A stretch of 64,000 nucleotides of DNA. It comes from Mesorhizobium sp. DCY119. GTDB lineage: Bacteria; Pseudomonadota; Alphaproteobacteria; Rhizobiales; Rhizobiaceae. The stretch lies in the NCBI RefSeq assembly GCF_003590645.1, contig NZ_CP031834.1, forward strand, positions 4,340,501 to 4,404,500, read 5' to 3'. The notes beneath the pieces were generated by a model. It was given only the letters and a program-made list of their open reading frames with translations. It had not been told where the DNA came from and ran no database searches. This document shows, one piece after another, positions 47,621 through 57,915 of this stretch (position 1 is its first letter; each line of letters opens with the position of its first letter). The position numbers and the translations under genes were made by a program.

Positions 47621-48673
47621 GTGGTTCAATTCGTCGGCACGAAAAACATCGCGGATCTGGTCGCTTCGGTCGGCTTGGAGACATTGCTTCTCAAGCTCGT
47701 GAAATATCTGGAGCAGGACTTTTCGCGCTGGGAAGATTTCGACAAGACGCCCCGCATCGCGGCCCACGCCCCCAATGGCGTGATCGAGCTGATGCCGGCC
47801 AGCGACCATGATCTCTACGCCTTCAAATTCGTCAACGGCCACCCGGAAAACCCGCTGCACGGGCTTCAGACGGTGACCGCATTTGGCGTGCTTGCCAATA
47901 TGCACACCGGCTATCCCGAATTCCTGGCTGAAATGACCATATCGACCGCACTGCGCACCGCAGCGACCTCGGCCATGGCGGCCAAATATCTGGCGCGCAA
48001 GGACGCGCGGACGATGGCGATGATCGGCCTCGGCGCACAGTCGGAATTCCAGGCGACGGCGTTCAAGACCGTCCTTGGCATCCGTCACCTTCAGGTCTTC
48101 GATATCGACCCGGAAGCTGCAGCGAAGTTCTCGCGCAACCTGGAAAATTCCGGCTTCGTCATCACCCATGCGCCAAGTGCGGAAGAAGCCGTTCTTGGTG
48201 CGGACATCATCACCACGGCCACAGCCGACAAGAAACTCGCGACCATCCTGTCCGACAACATGGTCGGCGCGGGCGTGCATCTTAACGCAGTCGGCGGCGA
48301 CTGCCCCGGCAAGACCGAACTTCACCGCGACATCCTGCTGAAGTCCGACATATTCGTCGAATTCCCGCCGCAGACCCGCATCGAGGGTGAAATTCAGCAG
48401 CTCGACAAGGACTATCCGGTGACCGAACTTTGGCAGGTCATTACCGGGCAGAAGGCCGGCCGATCCTCGGACAAGCAGATCACGCTTTTCGATTCCGTCG
48501 GTTTCGCCATCGAGGATTTTTCCATGCTGCGATTCCTGCGCGATCTTGTGCAGGGCACCGCATTCTATTCCGAGATCGACCTCGTGGCCGAGCCGAAAGA
48601 TCCGCGCGATCTTTTCGGCCTGCTGATGAAGGGTGCAGCACCAGCACGGGAAATGCTGGCGGAAATTGCCTGA
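47621..48673 (+). CDS. ocd: Ornithine cyclodeaminase
   Basis: NAD-dependent conversion of ornithine to proline and ammonia; mu-crystallin fold. LMPASDHDLYAFKFVNGHPENP, GYPEFLAEMTISTALRTAAT, IGLGAQSEFQATAFK and GVHLNAVGGDCPGKTEL are typical. 350 aa. The start is GTG at 47621 with the preceding GGTTGGGGTAG; no better start nearby. Monocistronic. Confidence 0.93.
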   Translation: MVQFVGTKNIADLVASVGLETLLLKLVKYLEQDFSRWEDFDKTPRIAAHAPNGVIELMPASDHDLYAFKFVNGHPENPLHGLQTVTAFGVLANMHTGYPEFLAEMTISTALRTAATSAMAAKYLARKDARTMAMIGLGAQSEFQATAFKTVLGIRHLQVFDIDPEAAAKFSRNLENSGFVITHAPSAEEAVLGADIITTATADKKLATILSDNMVGAGVHLNAVGGDCPGKTELHRDILLKSDIFVEFPPQTRIEGEIQQLDKDYPVTELWQVITGQKAGRSSDKQITLFDSVGFAIEDFSMLRFLRDLVQGTAFYSEIDLVAEPKDPRDLFGLLMKGAAPAREMLAEIA

Positions 48674-48776
48674 CCTTGCGGTCGAACACTTGACGCGTTT
48701 TTGCCGTATGGCGATGCTCTATGCTTGAAAGGCGGCACGCGCCGTCTGTCTCGTCATGTGCATTTCATAGGGCTGT

Positions 48777-49412
48777 ATGCTCGATCTCCTGTCCCCGGAT
48801 ACGCTTCACCATCTGATCCACACCTACGGGCTGTGGGTGCTTTTTGCCGTGGTGATGTGCGAGAGCATGGGCGTGCCGATGCCCGGCGAAACGGCGCTGG
48901 TCTCGGCAGCGCTTTATGCCGGCGCGACCCATCGCATAGAGATCCTGCATGTCGTCACCATCGCAGCCTGCGGGGCTATCGTCGGTGACAATATCGGGTA
49001 TCTCATCGGCCGCTCCGTCGGTCTGAAGCTGCTCATCAGGCATGGCAGCCGCATCGGGCTGGATGAAGGCCGGCTCAAGGTCGGCCAGTATCTGTTCCTG
49101 AAGCATGGCGGGAAGATCGTGTTCTTCGGCCGATTCGTCGCCTTTCTGCGCGCCTTCGCGGCTGTGCTGGCGGGTGCAAACCGCATGGCCTGGCCGCATT
49201 TCCTGATCATGAATGCGGCCGGCGGCATCTGCTGGGCGCTGCTCTTCGGCGGCGGCGCCTATTTCTTTGGCGAACGCATCAAGGCCGTCGCCGGGCCCGT
49301 CAGCCTCCTGCTCCTGCTCGTCGTCGTCATCGGGCTTATTGCCGGCATCTGGTTCTTCCGCCATCACGAGAAGGAACTGGAAGCACGCGCCAGGGCCGCC
49401 CTGCCCGATTAG
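48777..49412 (+). CDS. DedA family membrane protein, 211 aa
   Basis: Polytopic inner-membrane protein of the DedA/SNARE-associated family (undecaprenyl phosphate or phospholipid translocation). Shows GVPMPGETAL, GDNIGYLIGR and the conserved F/R region FFGRFVAFLRAFAAVLAG. Five or six membrane segments. Standard length. Confidence 0.93.
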   Translation: MLDLLSPDTLHHLIHTYGLWVLFAVVMCESMGVPMPGETALVSAALYAGATHRIEILHVVTIAACGAIVGDNIGYLIGRSVGLKLLIRHGSRIGLDEGRLKVGQYLFLKHGGKIVFFGRFVAFLRAFAAVLAGANRMAWPHFLIMNAAGGICWALLFGGGAYFFGERIKAVAGPVSLLLLLVVVIGLIAGIWFFRHHEKELEARARAALPD

Positions 49413-49500
49413 CGCGAGAGCCTGTTTCCGATACGCTGGGCCAAGAATCGGCCTCCCCGGCATTCAACATTGGGTTTTCACGCCAAAAGAAAGCGCCTGA

Positions 49501-49938
49501 ATGACATCCTATCTGATGGAGCTTCGCGGTTTGATCGGAAGCCGCTTGCTGCTGCTTCCCTCCGTTGCCGCTGTGATTCATGACCATGCGGGCAATCTGC
49601 TTCTGCAGGAAAAAGCTTCGGGCGAAGGATGGAGCCTGCCTGCTGGCGCAATCGAACCTGGCGAGATGCCGCAGGATGCCGTCATTCGAGAGGTGATGGA
49701 GGAGACTGGCCTTGCGGTCACCCCAACCGCTATTCTCGGCGTCTTTGGTGGAAAAGAGTTTCGGTACACCTACCCGAATGGCGATCAAGTCGAATACGTC
49801 GTCACACTATTCAGATGCCAGGTTCTTGCAGATCAAGGATCGTGGACGGACAACGAGACAAAATCGCTCAGATATTTCGCGCGGGAGGATATGCCGCCGC
49901 TGGCATTGCCTTACCCTTTGTCCGCTCTGTTTTCGTAG
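49501..49938 (+). CDS. Nudix hydrolase, 145 aa
   Basis: Complete Nudix box GAIEPGEMPQDAVIREVMEE followed by TGL (Gx5Ex7REUxEExGU). The substrate cannot be told from sequence. N-terminal strand AAVIHDHAGNLLLQEK. Confidence 0.92.
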   Translation: MTSYLMELRGLIGSRLLLLPSVAAVIHDHAGNLLLQEKASGEGWSLPAGAIEPGEMPQDAVIREVMEETGLAVTPTAILGVFGGKEFRYTYPNGDQVEYVVTLFRCQVLADQGSWTDNETKSLRYFAREDMPPLALPYPLSALFS

Positions 49939-49973
49939 ACATTTCAACATTCCCCGGGCCGACGGATTAGGCC

Positions 49974-52610
49974 TTATGCCGGCTCCGCCACCTTGGGCTT
50001 GGGCCGGCGCTTTGGCTTGCGCGAGCCCGAGCCGATGAACTTGCCGATACCGCCGGAAATCAGCGCGTTCACGTCGAGCAGCACCTGCGGAATGTTGAGA
50101 CCGCCGGGGCAGGCCAGATATTGCGGCGTCCAGACCGGCGAGAACTTCTGCTTGAAAGAGCGCAGGCCCTCGAAATTGTAGAAGTCGTCGCCATGGCGGA
50201 ACAGGAACGTTCCCATGCGGTTCCAGCGCGAGGCCAGAGCGTGGTCGGAAAGCCCCGACAGGGGTGCAGCACCGAGATTGAACCAGCGATACCCTTCAGA
50301 CTGCGCATAGAGCAGGATGCGGACGAACAGCGCGTCCATGAGAATCTTCGAGACACCCGGACGGTAGCGCATAAGGTCGACGGACATTTCGTTCATCCCG
50401 CCGCTGCGCCAGATATTGGCGAAGGCGACGATGTGGCCTTCGTGGCGCATCACCGCGCAGTCGAAATGCGAAAGATAGGCCGGGTCGAAGTAGCCGAGCG
50501 AAAAGCTCTTCTCGCCGCCGCTCTTCTCGGCAAGCCAGATGTCGGAGACCTGCCGCAGTTCGTCCATGATGGCCGGCACGCCCGCCCTCGGCACGATTTC
50601 GAAGACCAGCCCTTCCTTGGCGGCGCGGCGGTCGGCGTAGCGGAAATCCTGGTTCTTGCCGCCTTCCAGCGTGAAGCGGGTAAGATCTACCCGGGCGACT
50701 TCGCCAAGCTTCAGAAGCGCATAGCCCATGTCGAGATAGAGCGGCAGATTGTCGGGGTGAACGCCATAGAAAACCGCGCGGCCTGCCTCGCGGTCGGCCA
50801 TGTCACGGAACTGCCAGACCAGATCCTCGGCCTGTTCGAGGTCGCCAACGGGATCGCCCATGGCGACGAGCGAGCGCCCTGCCCGCGCATACATCAGAAA
50901 TGCCTTGCGGTCCGGCGACCACAGGAATTCCTTGTCGCCTAGCAGGGCGATGTTGGTCTGCGTGTCGTGAGACGTAGCGATCACCGCTTCGACCGCGTCC
51001 GACTCTGTGGCGGGCTGCTTTCTGGCGCGCACCGGCGGCCGGTTGATCGCGACGGCGACGCCAAGTGCTGCCACCGCGATCAGAAGGCCCACTGTTGCGC
51101 GCAGGAAGCGCGGCGCCTCGCCTTCCCATGCGAATTCCCAGAACAGTTCGTTCGAGTATTCGACGTGGCTGTAGGAAAAGAAGCCGAGCCATGTGGTGGC
51201 AACGAGGGTCAACACCACCAGCGCCAGCCAGTGCCATGAGATGCGGCCGAACCGCTGTGGCGAGCGGCGATAGAAGGCCTGCCGCGAGAGCAGAAGGAAC
51301 AGCGCCGAGAAGGCCAGCGTCGTCGCCTCTTCCCAGTCCAGACCCTTGATCAGCGAAAACACCGCGCCGGCAAACAGCACCGCCACCGCCGCCGCCCAGG
51401 CCGAGAACAGCCGGCGCTGCAGGCCATGGGCGATAACCAGCAGCGCAAGGCCGGTAAGACTGCCGAGGAAATGCGACGATTCCACCACCGTCAGCGGCAG
51501 CCAGCCCTCCAGCATATCGAGCCGGTCCGGCACGCCGGGGGTGGCGCCGGAAAATAGCAGCACCACGCCCGAGATGAAGACGACTGCGGCTGCCACCGGC
51601 GGCACGATGGCCTTTATGGCCTTGGCCGAGCCGACGAAGCGGGCGGCAAGTTTGCCGCGGATCACGCCCGCCTCGATTGCCGCAAGCACCACCACCGCGA
51701 TGAAGAACGGCAGGAAGTAATAGATGAGCCGATAGGCAAGCAGCGAAGCCAGAATGTCCGCCCTGCCCTGCAGGCCAAGACCGGCGATAAGCGTCGCCTC
51801 GAACACGCCGATGCCGCCCGGCACATGGCTGATCGAGCCGAGGATGACCGCGCTCATATAGACCGTCAGGAAGAGCGCGGGCCCCGACTGCGCATCGGCC
51901 GGCAGAAGCACGTAAAGCACGGCGGCAGACGCCATGAGATCGATGATGCCGACAAGCAGTTGCACAAGCACCATACTGCGGCGCGGCAGGGGAAAGCGCC
52001 ATTCGAAGAACCTGATCTCGCGCCCTTCAGGCCCTGCAAGGAAATAAAGGCCGACCAACGCGCCCAGCAGCGCCACACCCACCAGGCGATCGGCGGCCGG
52101 ATAGAGCATCTTCATGACCGGCACGCCGTCGGGGTCGATCACCAGCGCCAGGCCGACAAGTGCCGTGAAAGCCAGCCATAGGCCCATCCAGGTCAGAAGC
52201 ACGACCTGGCTGATCTCGCCCGCATCGAGCCCGCTACGCGAATAGGTGCGGAAACGGACCGCGCCGCCGGTGAACAGATGGAAACCGAGGAAATTCGAGA
52301 AGGCGTAGCCGCTCATGCCGGAAAGTGCGGCGCTGTGCCAAGGCACCTTGCCGGGTGCCACGATGCGGCAGGCGACGATGTCGTAGGTGGCGAGCGCGCA
52401 ATAGCTGACTGCGGTTGCCAGAAGCGCCACCACTATGCTGGTGCCCGGCATGGCGCTTATGGCAGCCTTGATGTCGTCGAGGCGCAGCCCGGCGGTCATC
52501 TGATGGAAAAGCCATAATGCGCCGACCGTCACCGCCACTGCGGCAATGGAGCCTAAATACGCACTCAACCGCCAGCGCGGGCTGCGTTCTTCAACGACGC
52601 GCTGGTCCAT
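49974..52610 (-). CDS. mprF: Bifunctional lysylphosphatidylglycerol flippase/synthetase
   Basis: 878-aa membrane enzyme that makes lysyl-phosphatidylglycerol and flips it, raising resistance to cationic peptides. The N-terminal 14 or so membrane segments are flippase-like (GYAFSNFLGFHLFTGGAVRFR; ISHVPGGIGVFEATLI). The C-terminal 340 residues are the DUF2156 aminoacyltransferase (FLMYARAGRSLVAMGDPVGD; NLGAAPLSGL). Rhizobial name lpiA. A C-terminal Lys/Pro-rich tail is present. Confidence 0.95.
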   Translation of the reverse strand: MDQRVVEERSPRWRLSAYLGSIAAVAVTVGALWLFHQMTAGLRLDDIKAAISAMPGTSIVVALLATAVSYCALATYDIVACRIVAPGKVPWHSAALSGMSGYAFSNFLGFHLFTGGAVRFRTYSRSGLDAGEISQVVLLTWMGLWLAFTALVGLALVIDPDGVPVMKMLYPAADRLVGVALLGALVGLYFLAGPEGREIRFFEWRFPLPRRSMVLVQLLVGIIDLMASAAVLYVLLPADAQSGPALFLTVYMSAVILGSISHVPGGIGVFEATLIAGLGLQGRADILASLLAYRLIYYFLPFFIAVVVLAAIEAGVIRGKLAARFVGSAKAIKAIVPPVAAAVVFISGVVLLFSGATPGVPDRLDMLEGWLPLTVVESSHFLGSLTGLALLVIAHGLQRRLFSAWAAAVAVLFAGAVFSLIKGLDWEEATTLAFSALFLLLSRQAFYRRSPQRFGRISWHWLALVVLTLVATTWLGFFSYSHVEYSNELFWEFAWEGEAPRFLRATVGLLIAVAALGVAVAINRPPVRARKQPATESDAVEAVIATSHDTQTNIALLGDKEFLWSPDRKAFLMYARAGRSLVAMGDPVGDLEQAEDLVWQFRDMADREAGRAVFYGVHPDNLPLYLDMGYALLKLGEVARVDLTRFTLEGGKNQDFRYADRRAAKEGLVFEIVPRAGVPAIMDELRQVSDIWLAEKSGGEKSFSLGYFDPAYLSHFDCAVMRHEGHIVAFANIWRSGGMNEMSVDLMRYRPGVSKILMDALFVRILLYAQSEGYRWFNLGAAPLSGLSDHALASRWNRMGTFLFRHGDDFYNFEGLRSFKQKFSPVWTPQYLACPGGLNIPQVLLDVNALISGGIGKFIGSGSRKPKRRPKPKVAEPA

Positions 52611-52738
52611 CAGCTAACGCTGGCCTCTCGGCAAGGCTTTCCAAACAGGATCATGTCAGTCTCCGAAATCGGCCGGTTCGGGCCGCGAATGGTAGTCGAT
52701 TTTCGTATGACAGTGTCGAATTTCAGGCAGCATCCAAA

Positions 52739-52769
52739 CAAAAACCGCCCGGACATGCGTCCGGGCGGT
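52739..52769 (-). terminator. Rho-independent terminator of the DegP-type gene
   Basis: Minus strand ACCGCCCGGAC-GCAT-GTCCGGGCGGT followed by TTTTGTTTG, 19 bp after the stop. Confidence 0.88.
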
Positions 52770-52787
52770 CTGTGAGGCGAATAACGA

Positions 52788-54338
52788 TCAGGCGTGATCG
52801 AAAGGTACGGCGATGAAGGTCTGCGTGTCGCCACGCTCGACGAGCAGCAGCACCGACTTCTTGCCGGCCTTGCCGGCTTCGGCAACGGCGCGGCTTGCCT
52901 CCCTGGCGTTCTTCACCGGCGTCTGGTTGACCGAGACGATCAGGTCTCCCTCACGGATGCCCTGCTCGGCGCCGGCCTTGTCCGGGTTGACGCGAGCTAC
53001 AAGCGCGCCCTGCTCACCGTTCGACAGGTTCAGCGCCTGCCGGGCCTGCGGGGTGATGTCGGTCAGAGCCAGTCCGAGCGAAGGCACCGAATTGCGGCCG
53101 GACGACTGGTCCGGCGTGCTGTCGGCGGAGGCCGTCTTCTGCTCGTCGCCGTTCTGGCCGACGGTGATCGGCACATTGACGCTCGAGCCCTTGCGCCAGA
53201 CCGTGAGATCTTCCTTGGTGCCGGGCGAAACATCCGCCACGGCGCGGGAAAGATCCTTCGGGTCCTTGATGTCGCGGCCACCCAGCGCGGTGACGATGTC
53301 ACCCGTCTTCAGGCCGGCAGCCGAGGCAGGCGAATCGTCGCTGACATGCGCGATCAGCGCGCCCGTCGGATGATCGAGGCCGATCGCATTGGCGACATCG
53401 GCAGTCACCGGCTGGATCTGCACGCCGATATAGCCGTGCTCGATCGAGCCGCTCTTGATCAGCTTGGCGACGACCGACTGGGCCTGATCTGACGGGATGG
53501 CGAAACCAACCCCGACGCTGCCGCCATTGGGCGAATAGATGGCCGAGTTGATGCCGACCACCGAGCCGTCCATGGCGACCAGCGGGCCGCCGGAATTGCC
53601 GTGGTTGATGGCGGCGTCGACCTGTATGAAATCGTCATAAGGCCCGCTGTGGAGGTCGCGGCCACGGGCCGAGACAATGCCTGCGGTGACGGTCGTGCCG
53701 ATCCCGAACGGGTTGCCGATCGCCAGCACCTGATCGCCGAGCGAAAGCTTGTCAGAATCGCCCCACTTCACGGTCGGCAGCGGCTTGTCGAACTTGACCT
53801 TGACCACCGCCAGATCGCTCTTGGCGTCGCGGCCGACGAGGGTGGCCGGCAATTCCGTGCCGTCATCGAGCACCACCTTGATCTCGGTGGCGCCGTCGAC
53901 AACGTGGTTGTTGGTCACGATGGTGCCGTCCGATGCGATGATGAAGCCTGAGCCCAGAGCTTCGGCCTGCTGGCCGCCGCTGTCGGGGCGATGCGGCCTC
54001 ATCTGCTGCTGCGGCATGCCCTGATCGCCGAAGAACTGGCGGAAATACTCGTCAAAGGGCGAATTTCCGCTGAACGGCTGCTGCTGGCCGTCGCCGCTGT
54101 CGTCGGAAGCCGAAGCGTCGACCTTCATCTTTGTCATGATGGTGACCACGGCCGGCTTGTCGGCATTGACGATGGGCGCGAACGAGCCTGACGGTGCCAT
54201 GATGCCGGTGACCGGCGTCGGCTGGACGGCCTCGGCTGCCCCTGCCCGCAGGACAGGTGAAAGCACGAGGGGGGTGATGATCAACGCGGCGCCAAGCAGA
54301 GCGGCGACACGGTGTCTGCGAAGAATATTGGAGGACAT
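52788..54338 (-). CDS. degP: DegP/HtrA-type periplasmic serine protease, 516 aa
   Basis: Do-family protease/chaperone. Signal peptide region (MSSNILRRHRVAALLGAALI), catalytic triad His in TNNHVV, Asp in KSDLAVVK and Ser in GNSGGP, then two PDZ domains (GYIGVQIQPV...; LGLALTDI...). The start at 54338 is chosen for the signal peptide. A terminator follows. It lies between mprF and acvB. Confidence 0.95.
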   Translation of the reverse strand: MSSNILRRHRVAALLGAALIITPLVLSPVLRAGAAEAVQPTPVTGIMAPSGSFAPIVNADKPAVVTIMTKMKVDASASDDSGDGQQQPFSGNSPFDEYFRQFFGDQGMPQQQMRPHRPDSGGQQAEALGSGFIIASDGTIVTNNHVVDGATEIKVVLDDGTELPATLVGRDAKSDLAVVKVKFDKPLPTVKWGDSDKLSLGDQVLAIGNPFGIGTTVTAGIVSARGRDLHSGPYDDFIQVDAAINHGNSGGPLVAMDGSVVGINSAIYSPNGGSVGVGFAIPSDQAQSVVAKLIKSGSIEHGYIGVQIQPVTADVANAIGLDHPTGALIAHVSDDSPASAAGLKTGDIVTALGGRDIKDPKDLSRAVADVSPGTKEDLTVWRKGSSVNVPITVGQNGDEQKTASADSTPDQSSGRNSVPSLGLALTDITPQARQALNLSNGEQGALVARVNPDKAGAEQGIREGDLIVSVNQTPVKNAREASRAVAEAGKAGKKSVLLLVERGDTQTFIAVPFDHA

Positions 54339-54667
54339 TTTCGTGGTCCCTGCGAGAGTTGATCCAAGCGCCGTGGCGTATTCCATGCTGGAATCGTCTA
54401 TTCGACGTATCGACGATCAGGCTGGCCGTTCTCGCCGATTTCGGCTGCCGATGCATTCGATAGGGAAGACTTAGGGAGCAATCCCGCCACAATTTAGAGC
54501 TTTTGCGAACATTACGAAGATTTAATTCTTACGCATATTTTCACACATGCAAGAAAAAATCGCCGCGTCACAAATACAGTGCGACACGATGTTCATAAAT
54601 GGCAGAGTTATTTTATTAACTTATTGTAATCTTCAGAATTACGACAATACTTCTCTATTGCATTTGA
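54339..54667. other. 329-bp promoter region of the DegP-type gene, AT-rich
   Basis: Notably AT-rich between 54480 and 54660, consistent with promoter and regulatory sequence for the minus-strand protease gene and the end of acvB. No ORF, RNA gene or clear hairpin is supported. Confidence 0.5.
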
Positions 54668-56029
54668 TCATGGCGTCGTGTTCGCGGCCATGCCTGTACG
54701 CCGTATAAATCCATCTATGATCTTGTCGGCAAGGCCTGCGTAATCTCCATCGAAATGATGCCCGCCCGTAGTCTTGATGACCTCGACCGGGCCGCCCTCC
54801 AACTTCGGGCATGCCGTGTCGTCTTCATCTTCACCGTAGAAACACTGGACCAGCTTCGGATCGATCTTGCTGAGTTCCGGCAGGGTCGGGACGGAGTCGG
54901 AATCGGCAGTGCCGAGCCAGCCAGCGACCGAGACTTCAAACGAGGCGTCGGGAGAGAAGCCGAGCAGTGAAATCTGGCTGACGCGCTGCCTGTCCGCCTC
55001 GTCCAGCACGTTGAAGGTTGCCGGAAGGACATCGGCGCCGAAGGAATAGCCGATCAGCAGAACGTGCTTGACCTTCCAGAGCGCGGTATATTTGTCCATC
55101 ATCTGCTTCAGGTCCGCCGCCACATCCTTGGCGGGGCGTTCGGACCAGAAGTAGCGCAGCGAATCCACCCCGATTGTGGGGATGCCCTTTTCCTGAAGAA
55201 TCCCGCCGATGGACTTGTCGAGATCGCGCCAGCCACCATCGCCGGAATAGACGATCGCCATCGTGTCGTGGATTGGCGTTGCCGGCAGTTCCACCAGCGG
55301 AATATCACTGGTGTCGTCCTGCGACTGGAGCACGGCGGTCATCGAATTCTCAAGTGCCGCCTGGGCCGGCGTCGTCGCATCGTTGATCTTGATGTCGAAC
55401 CCCTGGCTGCGCAAATCCTCAATATGCGCGCGGCCGTCAGCGTTGGCCTGGGGCGTGAAGGTTACATCGATCGGATTGGGCATCTCGCCCTTTTCAAGAT
55501 CGTAGACCGTGCCTTGCGGGGTGACTTTTTGCGCCGCGCCGCTGCACAAGGTCTTGGTCAGCGGGACGCTGGCGGTCGGATCGATGGCTACCGTGTGGCC
55601 GACGGTAGCCGCAGGCGTCTGCGCCGCAATTGCCATGACAAGGCCGCCGCCCTCGCCTGCACCGGCGAGGATGGGCGGATTGTAGTTGGAGGAACCGGCC
55701 GAGCGCTGCATCTGCTGGCTGAGGTTCTCGATATCCGAGACCAGATAGGCGCAATCGTCCGGCACCTTGGCGATCGATTGGAGATATTGCGGAAGATCGA
55801 CCCCGACGACGATTGCGCCATCGCCGGCCAGTCGTGCTGAAAAGTCTTCGTCGGCGGCGGACCAGCCTTGCTTGTCGGAGAACAGGAAGACGGTGCTGCT
55901 CGGCGCTCCGTCCGGCATCAGGATATGCGGCGACGGAATCAGGCCGCTGTCGAACTGGTCGGCCGGGGCCGACCCTGCGATGGCCACAAGGCAAAGAGAA
56001 ATCAGAGAAAATCCGACAAACCGCTTCAC
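54668..56029 (-). CDS. acvB: AcvB/VirJ-family periplasmic lysyl-PG hydrolase
   Basis: Signal peptide (MKRFVGFSLISLCLVAIAGS), then two VirJ-like alpha/beta domains. The C-terminal domain has the catalytic Ser in GYSFGADVLP and the His in GGHHFDGDY. In Agrobacterium AcvB removes lysyl-PG made by LpiA/MprF and is needed for virulence. Here it sits about 2 kb from mprF, separated by the DegP-type gene. 453 aa. Confidence 0.92.
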   Translation of the reverse strand: MKRFVGFSLISLCLVAIAGSAPADQFDSGLIPSPHILMPDGAPSSTVFLFSDKQGWSAADEDFSARLAGDGAIVVGVDLPQYLQSIAKVPDDCAYLVSDIENLSQQMQRSAGSSNYNPPILAGAGEGGGLVMAIAAQTPAATVGHTVAIDPTASVPLTKTLCSGAAQKVTPQGTVYDLEKGEMPNPIDVTFTPQANADGRAHIEDLRSQGFDIKINDATTPAQAALENSMTAVLQSQDDTSDIPLVELPATPIHDTMAIVYSGDGGWRDLDKSIGGILQEKGIPTIGVDSLRYFWSERPAKDVAADLKQMMDKYTALWKVKHVLLIGYSFGADVLPATFNVLDEADRQRVSQISLLGFSPDASFEVSVAGWLGTADSDSVPTLPELSKIDPKLVQCFYGEDEDDTACPKLEGGPVEVIKTTGGHHFDGDYAGLADKIIDGFIRRTGMAANTTP

Positions 56030-56167
56030 GACAAAACCCTTGGATGTCCGCCGTTCCCCACCTCCGAAACACGTTCCGGAGGTACAGCGCGGGCACCTTG
56101 ATCCCTAAAAATGGCCGGGATTAAGGCAGGCCATTTCTCAAGGGTGGAAGCGACACGGCTCCGTCGG

Positions 56168-57625
56168 TCAGACGCCGATCGGCATATGCTCGGCCGAGCG
56201 GGTGACGGCGCGTGGGGCGGTGATTTCCTTCCATTTCGACAGCGCCTGGTTGACCGCCGGGAAGGCTCGGCGCTTGACGAACTTGCCGCGGCCCGGCTGC
56301 GGCTGGTCGTTCTGTCCGTGCGACCAGACGACATCGCCGCGCGACAGCGTGTAACGCGGCAGGCCGTTGACCTTGAAGCCTTCGAAGACATTGTAGTCGA
56401 TGATCGACTTCTGGTTGGCCGCCGAGATCGTCTTGGACAGTTTGGGGTCCCAGACGACCAGATCGGCATCCGAACCCGGCAGGATCGCCCCCTTCTGCGG
56501 GTAGATGTTAAGGATCTGGGCGATGTTGGTCGAGGTGACGGCCACGAACTCGTTCATGGTCAGCCGACCGGTCTCCACACCGCGCGCCCACAGCACCGAC
56601 ATCCGATCTTCCAGCCCGCCGGTGCCGTTCGGGATTTTGCGGAAATCGTCGAGGCCGAGCGTCTTTTGTTCGCTGGTGAAAGCGGCATGGTCGGTCGCGA
56701 CCACCTGCAGCGAGCCGGCGGCGAGGCCTGCCCAAAGGCTGTCCTGATTGAGCTTGTCGCGGAAGGGCGGCGACATCACGCGGCGGGCGGCGTGCATCCA
56801 GTCGGCATTCTGGTATTCGCGCTCGTCCAGCGTCAGATGCTGGATCAGCGGCTCGCCATAGACGCGCATGCCCTTCTGGCGGGCGCGTCGGATCGCTTCA
56901 TGGCTCTGCTCGCAGGAGACGTGGACGACATAGAGCGGCACGCCGGCGGCGTCCGCAATCATGATAGCGCGATTAGTCGCCTCGCCCTCGACTTCCGGAG
57001 GACGCGAATAGGCATGGGCCTCCGGGCCGGGCATGCCGCTGTCCATATATTTCTGCTGCAGGGCGGCAACGATGTCGCCGTTCTCGGCATGGACCAGCGG
57101 CAGCGCGCCGAGCGCGGCGCAACGCTGGAAGGAGGCGAACATCTCGTCGTCATTCACCATCAGCGCGCCCTTGTAGGCCATGAAATGCTTGAAGGTGTTG
57201 ATGCCGCGGTCGACGACCTTGGCCATGTCGGAGAAGTTCTGCTCCGACCAGTTGGTCACGCACATATGATAGGAATAGTCGGAGGATGCCTGACGCTGGG
57301 CCTTGCTCTCCCACTCCTCCAGCGCCTCCAGCATGCCGCCGGGTCCGGGGATGACGAAATCCACCACCATGGTGGTGCCGCCGGAAAGGGCTGCGAAGGT
57401 GCCGCTTTCCCAGGTTTCGGCAGCCGTCGTGCCCATGAAGGGCATTTCGAGATGGGTGTGCGGGTCGATGCCGCCGGGCAGGATATAGGCGCCTTCGGCG
57501 TCGATCACCGTGTCGCCGGAGAGATCCTTGCCGATCGCCGCGATGTGCTCGCCCTCGACCAGGATGTCGGCCTCATAGGTCCTGTCGGCCGCAACGATGG
57601 TGCCGCCCTTGATCACTTTGGACAT
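56168..57625 (-). CDS. Dihydropyrimidinase (D-hydantoinase family)
   Basis: Zinc amidohydrolase opening dihydropyrimidine or hydantoin rings. GGIDPHTHLEMPFMG carries the HxH metal motif, MAYKGALMV the carboxylated Lys, VHAENGD and VSCEQSHEAI further ligands, and TDHAAFTSEQK the catalytic Asp. Start 57625 (MSKVIKGGTIVAADRT). 485 aa. The next pathway enzyme, beta-ureidopropionase, is not in the window. Confidence 0.93.
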   Translation of the reverse strand: MSKVIKGGTIVAADRTYEADILVEGEHIAAIGKDLSGDTVIDAEGAYILPGGIDPHTHLEMPFMGTTAAETWESGTFAALSGGTTMVVDFVIPGPGGMLEALEEWESKAQRQASSDYSYHMCVTNWSEQNFSDMAKVVDRGINTFKHFMAYKGALMVNDDEMFASFQRCAALGALPLVHAENGDIVAALQQKYMDSGMPGPEAHAYSRPPEVEGEATNRAIMIADAAGVPLYVVHVSCEQSHEAIRRARQKGMRVYGEPLIQHLTLDEREYQNADWMHAARRVMSPPFRDKLNQDSLWAGLAAGSLQVVATDHAAFTSEQKTLGLDDFRKIPNGTGGLEDRMSVLWARGVETGRLTMNEFVAVTSTNIAQILNIYPQKGAILPGSDADLVVWDPKLSKTISAANQKSIIDYNVFEGFKVNGLPRYTLSRGDVVWSHGQNDQPQPGRGKFVKRRAFPAVNQALSKWKEITAPRAVTRSAEHMPIGV

Positions 57626-57915
57626 TGGAATCTCCTTCATGCTTGCCTGCCGGCAGTCGCTGCGTGTTCCCTCGCGGACTGCTCGATCTTCTTGTTTGAT
57701 CCACCACACTGGCCGCCCCGGCGCGCCTGGAACAGCGCCGTGGGCCAGAATTGATTGGGCCACCTTAATCGTTTTCGGGCGGCGGCAAAGCACCTTTCCA
57801 CCAAACGATGCGTTTGGTGGATGCGGTCTTGCCCGGCAGAGGTAATCGAAGGCGTTTCAGGCGCAATCGCCGCCGGAATCGGACCGGCGGGCGATCGATC
57901 GAAGATGCAGGAAGG

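Noticed and set aside
54592-54667. Small gene in the AT-rich stretch before the DegP-type gene
   Set aside because: No frame with a ribosome binding site and plausible composition was found; it reads as promoter sequence.
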